From Diaporthe sp. PMI_573 (lineage: Eukaryota > Ascomycota > Sordariomycetes > Diaporthales > Diaporthaceae), in NCBI GenBank assembly GCA_021399435.1, contig JAJTUP010000001.1, forward strand, positions 682,001 through 746,000: a stretch of 64,000 bases of DNA, read 5' to 3'. Below, one piece after another: positions 11,689 to 21,562 of this stretch. Position 1 is the first letter of the stretch, and each line of letters opens with the position of its first letter. The notes beneath the pieces were generated by a model, which ran no database searches, was not told the DNA's origin, and saw nothing but the letters and a program-made list of their open reading frames with translations. The position numbers were made by a program, and so were the translations under genes.

Positions 11689-12280
11689 CCAGGCCTTAAT
11701 AGTAAGCCTCTGTAAGCTAAATACTATAGATTATTCTAGATTATCTAAATTACTAGTAATCTAGTAGCAAGCCTAGTAAGCTAAGCTAAAGAGATAGACT
11801 ATATAGAATATACTTATTATCAGTAGGTAGTATTAGCTTGAGATAGCTCTTTAGCAGTTAATCTAAGTATTTACTCTAAATAGCTCTTACTAGCTTATAA
11901 TTATTGTTAGAACCTTATTGCTCAGTCAACTGCCTTGTTACGTATCTTGGATATAAACCTGATCTCTGGTTTAAAGGACCTAAGAAGCCTTAATCATTAC
12001 AAATATCTACTTATTCTGGAAGCCGTTAAGGTGTAAGAGATACTTAAGACTTAAGTATAGATGTACTTTAATATTTAGGGGCTTAAGATTGTTTTAATTT
12101 TAGATTTCTAAACAACTTAAACACTATATTTACAGGCTATAGCTATACCTATAATATAATTTAAACCAACATACTATACAAGCAGGGGACTTAAATTATA
12201 AATGAAATATTTTTAAAATAGATCTTTATAAGCAAATACTAGGGCCGGCTTATATCCTTGGCAGAACCTGGCTACTAAGA
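11689..12280. other. AT-rich relic DNA right of the retrotransposon
   Basis: TA-rich sequence with no ORF, like 2121-2950. Normal composition resumes near 12280. Confidence 0.6.
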
Positions 12281-12620
12281 AATGTTGTTGGTTGTAAATT
12301 TGGTGGCTTGTCATCCTCCTTACCTAAATTTGGTAACCCTTCTGCAAGCAGGCCTCCGGTTTGGTGTGAGTCAACCTGCTGCACAGCACGTTGGTCAGCT
12401 GGATTCAATGAGCCCCAGTGGGTCTTTCCCCTACAAGTGCTTACTCAAGTCCCCATACTTGTTTGTCCCAAATTTTGACCCTACTTTGCACATTCGGACA
12501 GATATGTGCAGGGAACCTTTAAAGCACCCGCATATCTGGGATCTCTTTTGAACCGATCTTCACTCTTGACCCGTTCCTGTTATACTGATTATATTTGTCC
12601 GTTCCCCCACAGCGCCCGCA

Positions 12621-13312
12621 ATGTTCGGAGGAAAAGCCGCAATAAAGGAGGAACCTTTAAATGAAAAGCACCCTTGCGAGGACACCAGCCTCTCATTTCA
12701 TGATAGCATGTGCGCAGGTGCAGATCCCAACGAGCTTGACCATGACCTAGGCGGAAAGCGAACAGGGGGTGAGCGTTGGCCTTCTTCGTCAATGGAGACC
12801 TACACTACGAGGTTAACGGGAGTCTGGACGGGATGCTCAACAACCTGCCCGCCATCGAGGTGATGTTGCGATACGGAGCTGATCCGCGTCTGGGAGCGCC
12901 TTTTCTTTTCCCAAAGAGTGCGCTGTTTTCTGTAATGGTGGGCCAACACCATGAATACGCGCCTAAATTCTACGACGCAGCGTGGGAAATGCTCGACCGG
13001 GTGGCCAAGGCTCTGGAAGGTGAGTGCCGACGTGACGACTTGTGATCCCCCATGCTGTGGAGAGAGAGAAGGTGTCGAGTAAGGATTGTAGATGACTATA
13101 TTCAGCAGAGCGAGATTTCGAATCAAAAGGGAAAGGCTTGGACCGCGTGACGCAAAGTTCTATAGACATGTGCTCAAGGTATGAAGTAGGACAGTGGTGC
13201 AGGGTGTGGCGAAAGTGCGTTGCCTTATGCAAGGGACCTATGGACTATTTGTATTCTTCGAGTTCCTCTACTAAGCTTGAACAGCAACAAGTGTTCTATA
13301 AGGATAAGGAAT
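12621..13312 (+). pseudogene. ankyrin-repeat-like gene fragment, frame-broken
   Basis: Two reading frames together look like a piece of an ankyrin-repeat protein. Frame 1 from 12621 contains CAGADPNELDHDLGG. Frame 2 (about 12774-13019) contains AIEVMLRYGADPR, a typical ankyrin helix-turn end. An in-frame TGA at 12770 in the second frame, and no convincing splice pair between the two, suggest a small indel near 12760-12775. After 13019 a GTGAGT donor and an AG acceptor at 13105 or 13108 splice in phase to a further 68-codon ORF ending at about 13312, which supports the part having been a true spliced gene. No start or upstream repeats were found, so it is probably a truncated remnant beside the transposon island. 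Confidence 0.45.
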
Positions 13313-14389
13313 AATATGTCTTATCAATAATAATAGTAAGATTTGCTATATAAGGCTTTAAATGGTAACTTTCTAATCTTCTATAAACTAGTATTCTATT
13401 AAATACTACTATCTTATACTATATGAACCCTAAGTAGTAGCGTAGAGTAGCTTAACCTGCGACCATTTTTCTATCTAATGTACACATTTATATTAATTAG
13501 AAAAGATTAGGGTCTAAGGCTTCCACCGTGTAGTTAGACTATTTCTATTGTAAATATAATGGTTTGGTATTTAATAGGGGTAATGTTATCTATAGGCAGC
13601 TAATAGCAGCTAGAATGAGCGGACACTTGGAGCGTTCCTGGGCCGCCTGAACCCGCCGCTTTGGAGTCTTACACCCACCGCCATGGTTTCTGGTACTCTC
13701 ATAGGTCAGCACTAACACGACACAGATTACTACTGGCTGTCACCCGACCATTCTTCCCAAGGGTCAGGGGACTGTTTGGGTAACCCGAAGCCTAACTTGA
13801 AGGGTAACGATTCATGGATGCCTGGGGCGCGGTAGAGGAGCAGGGGCTGACGAAGTATTACTAACTGCGCATGATGTCTTAGTATTTTTAGCTCATGAAC
13901 CTTTAGCATTTTGCAATGGTACTTTTGCAATTCAATCTGTTTCTTTGTTGTAGGAGAAATGCGATGAAGGAATTTGCTCAGTGTGAACCAGCTGGGAAGG
14001 GAGCACACGGGTTCCTGAAATTACTACTGCGTTACATAGTGTAAATATGAAACCTCGCTGAATGCTTTTTCGTTCAACTTGAATCTTGAATTTGATTATG
14101 AATTTATCACGTTTACAATAATAGTAGACTCGAGAGAAAATTATTGGCATTCTTTTGATGAGAATAGTTTTCTGTCTTGTTACAAGCAGGAAGGAAAGAA
14201 ATAACATGGGAACCAACCCACAGGCGAATAATCAAACAATAAACAAAACTTCCTGCAAATGTGCTCTGCTACAGAAACCTATCAAAGTATCCCGGGGACT
14301 TGTTCAATTAGTTCTGTGTACCAAAACGATTGTCATGCCACGAGGATCCACCACTTCGCCCCAAAACATGATCTCAGAGAATTGATCAT
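13313..14389. other. intergenic, partly AT-rich, no supported gene
   Basis: Bases 13300-13600 resemble the AT-rich island. The rest has ordinary composition with only short random ORFs. Confidence 0.5.
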
Positions 14390-15341
14390 CTAAAAATTGA
14401 TCTCCTCCTGATCGAAAGCGTCTGGAAAGCGTTTGAACAAGTCGTCGAATCGATCTCTCCCACTGGTAGAGTTACAGAACTCCATAGATGGCTCATTGAG
14501 AAGCTCCTTGAGAAGCTCCACAATGTAGAATCTTTGGGGAAAGGTCAAGGCAGATCAATGCCCCGCGAATGAGCAACACACGCCAGTCCTCCGGAAGCAT
14601 AGGATCTTTGTCTAGGCACATGATTTCGCAAGTGATTTGGAAACCAAATTGCCCAAGAAGTTGCATGGCATCTGTGTGTCTCCACGAGCGGCTTGCACGC
14701 AGCCGACTATAGAGAAGGCTCATGAAGCTGATAACGGTCAAGTGGACGGACAGCATGTCCTGCTTTTCAGGCTCATTTAGTCGCAGTAGTCTTTCATCTT
14801 CTTCAAGTTTCTCGTGCTCTCTCAGCCAGCTGACCAGCTTGGTCCTGATGATAAGCAACTTGGCCTCGGCCTCGTCGATGAGCGCCTCGAGACTCAACGT
14901 TCCGTCAGGCTTCGGTACGCCGGGGCCGTAAAGAATCTTGTAAAGGAGCTCTAAAAGTCCAATAAGGCTGGGCTTCGGGATGCCGTCTACAACCTTCTGT
15001 ACCACGGCACGAGCGACAGCTTTGTCAAAGAGGTTGGCTTGGTCGACCTCGGGGAGGGCGGAAATGCGCTCTGCGTGATTTGCCTTGCTGATTTGAAGAA
15101 AACCTGCAATCTCGGGCACATTCCCCATGTCTTTGTCTTTCAAAAAGTTGTGATACTCGTATAACTCGTCCAGAGCCTCCTGGTTACCGTCGAGAGCCTC
15201 CTTTTTGGAGTTGAAGTCAGGGTCATCCAACTCTTCTTCTTGGTAGGAACTTGGGTCCCACTCCTTGACGAACGTCTGGACGACGCCACTTACCTCGGTG
15301 ACGATGTCCTCAAAGACGGCGTCAGCGTTCGGGCTAGACAT
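14390..15341 (-). CDS. unknown acidic helical protein, with a one-base frame break
   Basis: From the ATG at 15341 (MSSPNADAVFEDIV) the frame is open and coding-like: acidic, helix-rich, with leucine-rich blocks such as LLELLYKILYGPGVPKPDG. Near the 3' end the frame runs into a short odd tail and a stop at 14493. Skipping one base in the C4 run at 14536-14539 gives a natural continuation (RFYIVELLKELL...) that ends with EEINF and a stop at 14390-14392. The combined length is 951 coding bases, 316 residues. This is either a real frameshift mutation, an assembly error in a homopolymer, or much less likely programmed +1 frameshifting. No signal peptide or membrane segment is visible, and I do not recognise the family. 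The frame is open upstream of the ATG, but that part is rich in odd residues and is probably leader. Confidence 0.6.
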
Positions 15342-16702
15342 TGTCAATGAATAATGACGTAACGATGCTTTGTGGTATTCCAAGTCCAGCTCTGTTGATG
15401 GGGGTGTATGTTTGAGTTTGGTAGTGGATATCAAACGAATTGAAGTGGTCATATAGGCATACTTGGCCCATTTATATACTTGAGTAAGGAAGTCGACACA
15501 TGATGACACTGATAATGAACACACAATGGGTCTGTGTTGCAGAAACTTTCCAATACCGATGCAGACAATGGCCTTGTTCAAGTTCAGTACTAGAATTATT
15601 GTTGGCTGACAGCCCGAAGGATAGGATTGATTCTCCTTGTATTTGGGTAACAGCGAAGGAAGCCAATGTGAAAGCCACATTTTTTGTGTTATGGCATTGA
15701 CAAGCCTCCTTTGTTCCAGAAGTACCGTGTTGTAATCTGGGCAATCAATCGAGCACAGTATCCAGATGATCCTCTTTCGGGACTTTCTTTCACTGAAGAC
15801 GAGCTAGAACTCACAATACCATTCATAATTATCCCGATTATCGTAAACCAAGCCCTCCGTTGCCCCATTTGATGGGCTGGGGTCCTGGCTTTTCTTTTTG
15901 GGTTACTTGGGGCAATCAAGTAAGAAACTTCTTAGACCGCGTGAAAAGATCAAGACTCACCAGATCCTGGTAGCAGATTTATTGGCTACAGCTGTCTAGT
16001 TGTGGATATTACTGTAAATCATTTTCCCTTCCCAAGTCCAGCAAATTCCTTTGCACTGGTTCTTTTGGCATCCAACAATCGCCATGGAAGTCCGGCGAGG
16101 TGTTAGGAATGGGATATTCAATCTCCCGGTTAGTCAAGCTGTTCATCTTGGATGAAGATGCATTCGCTCCTTTTTACACAGCCGTTCCATAAGAGTTTCT
16201 AGGACAAACATGGAAAAGTCGTCTTTTCTTCGATGCAGTAGGTTGACCGCCACCGGTCTGATCCGCCATGATGCCCTTGCCTCCGTCAGGCATGAAACGC
16301 CTTCATGCCCGGACTTTTACAAATCCGCTCTCTACGGGTGGCACAGAAACCGAGCTGCCTCTTTATCATTCTCAAAAGATGAGCTACAAGTAGAGCACTG
16401 TAATTGCTTTGGGCCTCTGCCGTCTCCCGGAGATCAACAATCATGCCGCTCACTGATATGAGATCTCTAGGTTGATATCCGCTCCTCAAATCCTAAGTCG
16501 AATTAACGATGATCCGAATGAGTGAATTATAATCCAATAATTCAAATTCCATACATGCATAATTGAAAAGTCGAAACATGATAGTAGGACGGAATTGGGG
16601 CATCTGCGAGTGTATTTCCTTCACCCAGTGATGGTCCAATTTCGGAAACCATTTCTGCCTCGAGGGGATTTCCCTGCCCTTGGATGTCCTCACTGGATCG
16701 TT
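15342..16702. other. intergenic, no supported gene
   Basis: Overlapping short ORFs only; none has a domain motif or sensible intron borders. It includes the leader of the 14390-15341 gene. Confidence 0.45.
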
Positions 16703-17653
16703 TTACCATACATCTTCACCTATCGGCCCAAGCGTATCCATTTGTTCACGCCACCTCTTTAGCAGCCATCCCACCTGTCTCTCCATGGCGGCCTCTCGGA
16801 CGGCCGCGTCAACACCGTCCTCTTCGATCGGGATGATCTCAGAGTCGTCGCTTTTAAATTCGGTGAGGAAACCCTCGGTTAAGGGGTCACTATTCACCCG
16901 GTGGGCGTTCCAGAGCATGTGAAATTTGCTGATACGCTCGTGGTCAAGGGCGTCGACCAATACTACTCGCTCCTCTCCAGGGGTGCCGAACAACCTCAAC
17001 TGAATAGCGGGAGCCTCGTCGATTTGGATGCGTACAACTTTAAGATAGACTGAGATTTCTCCCAGATCCGCAGGCGAAGCCATGCTCTCCAACCATTCAT
17101 CATCCTCGGGGCAATCGAAGATGAAGCTAAATGTGAGCGAGACCGGGACTCTATGGCGCACACTTCTCTCGTACAAGATACACATCGGGTTTCCCTCAGC
17201 CCTATTTCTCACTGTTCCCCTGTCTGGCTCCAAATATTTGTATAGTGGAGATGGACGGCGTCGCGAGCCGGGTCGAACCAATGCTGGTCAACATGCGGGC
17301 AGATATCAGGCTTACCACCGCGCCTCCTGTGCTCACGTCTAAGCAGGGGGCCAGTCTCGATCGCCACCATCCGGGGCTCGCGGCAGATGCAGGTTATGAT
17401 CGGGGCAGCTGAGTTGATCCTGGTCGTCGGCTCCATGTAGCAGCCCATGCCTTCCTTGTCGACGTGGAGCATGCGTTTGCCCGCTTCCCATACCTCGGTG
17501 TCGCACCCGAGCAGCCACGCCCCGAGGGAGGCCTGGCCCTGCGGGGTGTCGGTGGGGCGGGCATGCTCTCCAGTTGGCATCGCGCAGCTTTCTGGGAAAC
17601 CGTGGGAAAAGATGGCAGGTCTGGGCCTCGTCTCGCTCGTGCTCGGCGGCCAT
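16703..17653 (-). pseudogene. 2EXR-domain family gene with broken frames
   Basis: Three overlapping minus-strand frames together make one 2EXR-type protein (PF20150, fungal, function unknown). From the ATG at 17653 the first frame gives the domain opening CHLFPRFPRKLRDANW. A second frame (about 17580-17216) carries the rest of the domain: INSAAPIITCICREPRMVAI, then HWFDPARDAVHLHYTNIW. A third frame (about 17230-16703) holds the C-terminal part with MCILYERSVRHRVPVSLTF and a long acidic end. The shifts fall near 17520-17585 and 17210-17240. No GT-AG pair explains them well. I read this as a pseudogene with two small indels, though an unusual intron cannot be excluded. Confidence 0.6.
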
Positions 17654-17962
17654 CGCCGATCGTGGGCTGGAGTGTCACTTTTCAGCGGGGATATATTTGG
17701 CGGACTTCGATAGATTTTAAGACTTGTGCAGATTTTACCTCAGAAATTGACGGGGAGGATTTCGGCACAACTTTCAAGTGGGGTCTACAGTGACTGGTGG
17801 TCAATTCCTTGGAGAATTAGTTTTCATTTGTCAGGTGTAAAACGTGCGGATGACTTCTACTTGTACGCAGTTTATATTTTAACATGTGATCCTGTTGACT
17901 AGTGTACAATTCGCTGCTTCTGTTTCTTGTTATTCGGATCGCCCGTCTGAATCATCTATGTT
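17654..17962. other. intergenic spacer
   Basis: Short spacer between the 2EXR pseudogene and the end of the Clr5-domain gene. No motif stands out. Confidence 0.4.
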
Positions 17963-19611
17963 CTACAATAAGGTTGCTGGGCATTTGTGTCCAGCCTGAA
18001 CATGTTTGGCCTTTTCCCTCATTGCAAGTAGATGCTCTCTTCGGCGCAATACGGCTTCGATCTCCTGTCTCAATCCTTCTGCGGCTCTATTACTCTGCTC
18101 ACCACCCTCAGACTCAAATTCGTTACACGCAAGTGCAGCCTTCAAGGTGTCAATGGATCCCCAGGTAATTCCGGTCCTCCATTGCAGCTCGGCTGCCCAG
18201 AACGTTTTGCTCGCACGACGGACAGGGTCATCGTCCTGGAATGCCATTGCTACCCTGTAGAAATGGCAGCCCTCCGCTAGCCTGTTTTGGCTGATCAAGA
18301 GCTCAGCAAGCGCGAGCCTTGTCTCTTGCGACTGCGCAAGGCCTGAACCTGGAGTTATTGCCGTGAGACTGCCACGTAGAGAGGCTTCGTCTAGGCCTCT
18401 TGCGTCGCTGGGGACACACTTGGAAATGTCGAAAGTCTCCAAGGGACATCTGCCCCTCCTTGCCCCACATTTTTGGAATAGTGATTTGGCAACTCCAAGG
18501 ACAACAGACTCCGGGGTTTCGCCCGATGAGACACACATGGCCTCGCCCCACGCATGGTTCAGAGGGTGGTTGGGCCCATGAACGATAAATGAGAGCTTTT
18601 TCACGTGGTCCGAGAGCAAACGACAGATGGTGGAGCAGATCTCGGACTTTGGATACTGGGCCGATGCAGCGATGGCATCCATTAGTCGCATGTATACCAA
18701 TGGGTGGTCGAATGCAACAGTGTGCTTGAGTTGATCAAATGCCAGATTGATATCTTTGAAGGCTTGGCGCGGCTGCTCGTTCCTGGATAGACGGTCGAGA
18801 CCGCGGATGAAAAGGGAGCTGAAGTTTCCTTGCTCTCCGTAACAAGGGCAGTGTCTTAGCCACGTTTCGGGCTCGTGGTTCTTAGTGATGTATATCTGGA
18901 GGTAGTAGCTAGCTGCTTCGACCTTTTCAAGCGTGTCCGGTCCTCGAAGCCGAGGTGGTGGCGTCACAGCACCGGCTGTCATCCCAATTGGGGAATGTGG
19001 TAATCTTGAACCAGACCGACGGTTGATGTTCTTCAGGTGACGATCGATGCGGGCTGCGTATTCCATATCTCTGGTATCTGGCCAAAATACGGATGAGGAG
19101 TCCTCCAGCTGTCCTACAGCTAGCTCGAGGGCCTCGTGTCGTTTGATGTTTTTGCGGATGCCCCATTTCCGGAATTGAGAGTTATAGACTTTGATGCTGT
19201 GATTGGTTCATGTAGGTCAGCATGTTGGAAGGATATTCCAACGTAGAAGTGGGCCGCTCACCTTATCTCCAATCCGTGGTCCATTTTCATGATCGCCTGG
19301 ACTTGTTTCAAAGGCAAGTCCTGCACCCAAAATAAGCTAATCAGCTGTTCGCGGTGCTTCTCCAGGCTATTTGCGGGTCCTTTCTTTCCTTGTCGGCGAT
19401 GTTCGGCCACGGCAGGCGCTGGCAAAGAGTCGATCGAAACGGCTGTCTCATCTTCTAACTTGATCGAGACGTTCCTATGCTGTTGAATCAGTGGCAGAGT
19501 CGACTCGGCGTGTTCATGACCGCCACTTTGAGGCCATTTATGTGGAGACCGCGATGTCATCATCGTCTGAGCGGCGCCTGCTCCCCCATCTGACTGGGCT
19601 TGAGAGCGCAT
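17963..19611 (-). CDS. Clr5-domain protein
   Basis: Two exons (19611-19262 and 19196-17963) are joined across a 65-base intron (19197-19261) with a GTGAGC donor and a CACAG acceptor. The product is 527 residues. The splice rebuilds a complete Clr5 domain (PF14420) at about residues 85-140: EKHREQLISLFWVQDLPLKQ leads to HGLEISIKVYNSQFRKWGIR. Clr5 domains occur at the N-terminus of many fungal proteins; the founding member acts in S. pombe silencing, and a DNA-binding role is usually supposed. The rest is alpha-helical with no domain I can name; cysteine and histidine are scattered. The frame is open upstream to a GTG, but the first ATG is at 19611. The likely location is nuclear by family. The domain call is firm; the function is not. 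Confidence 0.8.
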
Positions 19612-21562
19612 TGCAGTCCGGCACCAGCCCGCAGAAGTCCTAGATATGTGAAAGGGTCCAAACTTCAAGGCAACCACAGCTGACAGGTTATGGGCATGGG
19701 CATGAGGGTTGGGCCAGGGGCGATCGTGCTCATATAAAGTTCAGATGCGCAAAAGGCCTGATCCTCTTCTCCTTTCTTGTGCAACGCGATCGCTTGTTTT
19801 GCCTGCTTTTGCCTTACTGTTGGTTTGCTGTGCCGCAATATTCCGGACACTAAACCCCATCGGGAAGCGGAGTGATTATGCATTTCGCCTTACCGCGGTG
19901 GAGTGAATGCCACGTCGTTATCAAAACGAACAAAGCAATCCTCTCTAGTCAAGTATAGCTGCTCTACATCTCCACCACGACGTCAGAAGCAGCGTCCGGT
20001 GTATCATAGAGCCATCAAGATGTCAGATGTAGCTCTGGGAATAGGCCTCCAGCGCCGCATGCACGTAAGCAGAGCTCATAAAATGTGGGTCCAGTGCGAG
20101 GGAGCGAGGTGGTGCCTGTTGGTGTACCACAGTACTCCACGAGAAGCGCGTTGATTTGTTGGATATGACTAAAGTTAGGTTAGGTAGTGTTTGCAACCGA
20201 ACCCAACCAACAGCGAGGTGTTTCGCTGACCCCCGTGCCCCGCCAAGCCGGTGGGGGACGCAAACAATCCAGGGCCACACGGCCGACGATCGACCACGGG
20301 TAGATCGGCGCTAAGAAAATCAAAGTGATTATCTTGGCGATTGGCTTGATACAGACTTGTGTCAACGACACTGTGATCAGATTTGAGTTTTGAGCCTTGG
20401 TTCATCCTACTATATTTGAGGGCATGTAGCGGAATTTGACGCAGGTGGGACGAGAGAGGTGATGATGATACATAAATTCACATGTACTTCACTTCACTGT
20501 GACATTTACTGGGAACATTGATTTTCGAGACAATAATGATATGTTAAAAAGAAAAAGCTAGAGCATGACGGTTAGTAAGACAAAATGGTGCTGGAATTTG
20601 TGGTTAGTAGGAAAAGAGGCAACTTTTGAAGTCCTTCATGTTCCCTGGTTATCTCGAGTTAGCTGATTTTCACGAATTGGGTTCTCCTACCTTCTCCCGC
20701 CGCAGCTCGAAGTCCCGCTCATGTTCCCTGCCTCATGTTAGCTGACCCACAAACGGGTTCTCCTACCTCTGTACGGCCCCAGCAGAAACTAGTCTCATGG
20801 CCACTCAAACTCCAGTTGTAGCGGAGAGCGTGCGGGCGCGGTCCTTGATGGAATGTAGTGTACCGAGACCAGAGAGAGGTGAAACATCGTCTTATTTACA
20901 CAATTCCCTTGTTGCGGTCCAGAAAGGCTATTTTCCCTGTCCCGCTCCTTCTGAGGCGAGGGAGTGCAGATGCAATAGTACTCATTGTACTGTCTCTTGG
21001 CCTGCGAGGGAGAAAATGTGAAGTGACAAGATCCACAATGTATTGTCTTGGACAACGTTCTTTAGAGTCGGAGATGTGAAGAGGTCCAGCGACCGTGAAT
21101 GAACAATGGAATCAAATAGTGTACTATCGATTCATAGAATGGCGGGTCACTGATGGCACCAGCACGGCAATTTTCTTTCCCACTGATTCTCCAGGCCCCT
21201 GTCATCAGTAATTCTAACCAGAATTGACTGAATCATAAAAAACGAGCTCTGAAAATGTTTTGTGGGCTAGCCTCCAAGAACCCGCCTGCTCCGGGTCCTT
21301 TCTTCTTCCATGCGGCCAATGTTGCCGGAAACGGCCTGCTCTCATTGACCACTTTTACGCACGGCTGAAACAATTATTTGCTTCTTGGTTGAGACAGCCT
21401 GGGAGCTAGGGGCCGAAGAAGCCCCATTTGGATAAGACAAAGACTGACCCAAACTTGTGTTGAGCCCAACATTTGTGAAGAAGCACTCCTGAAGAGCTTC
21501 ACTGTCGAGGACTAATACTATACATTCGGTAAATCGACTGCTCTTGATATACTATTTTCACT
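19612..21562. other. intergenic, no supported gene
   Basis: About 2 kb without a coding signature. It contains an imperfect direct repeat at 20637-20706 and 20720-20785, and several short random ORFs. It presumably holds the promoters of the divergent Clr5 gene and the kinase gene. Confidence 0.45.
20637..20785. repeat. imperfect tandem direct repeat, two copies of about 70 bp
   Basis: Both copies start CATGTTCCCTG, continue with GTTAGCTGA, then GGGTTCTCCTACCT, and end in a CCGCAGC-like or CCCAGCAG-like word. Internal differences are numerous, so it is an old duplication. Confidence 0.6.

Noticed and set aside
2121..12280. CRISPR array or prokaryotic element in the repetitive AT-rich block
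   Set aside because: Repeats are long direct LTRs and degenerate minisatellites, without regular spacers; the genome is fungal.
12282..12551. 89-codon plus-strand ORF before the ankyrin-like fragment
   Set aside because: No motif, no splice link to the fragment, and odd composition.
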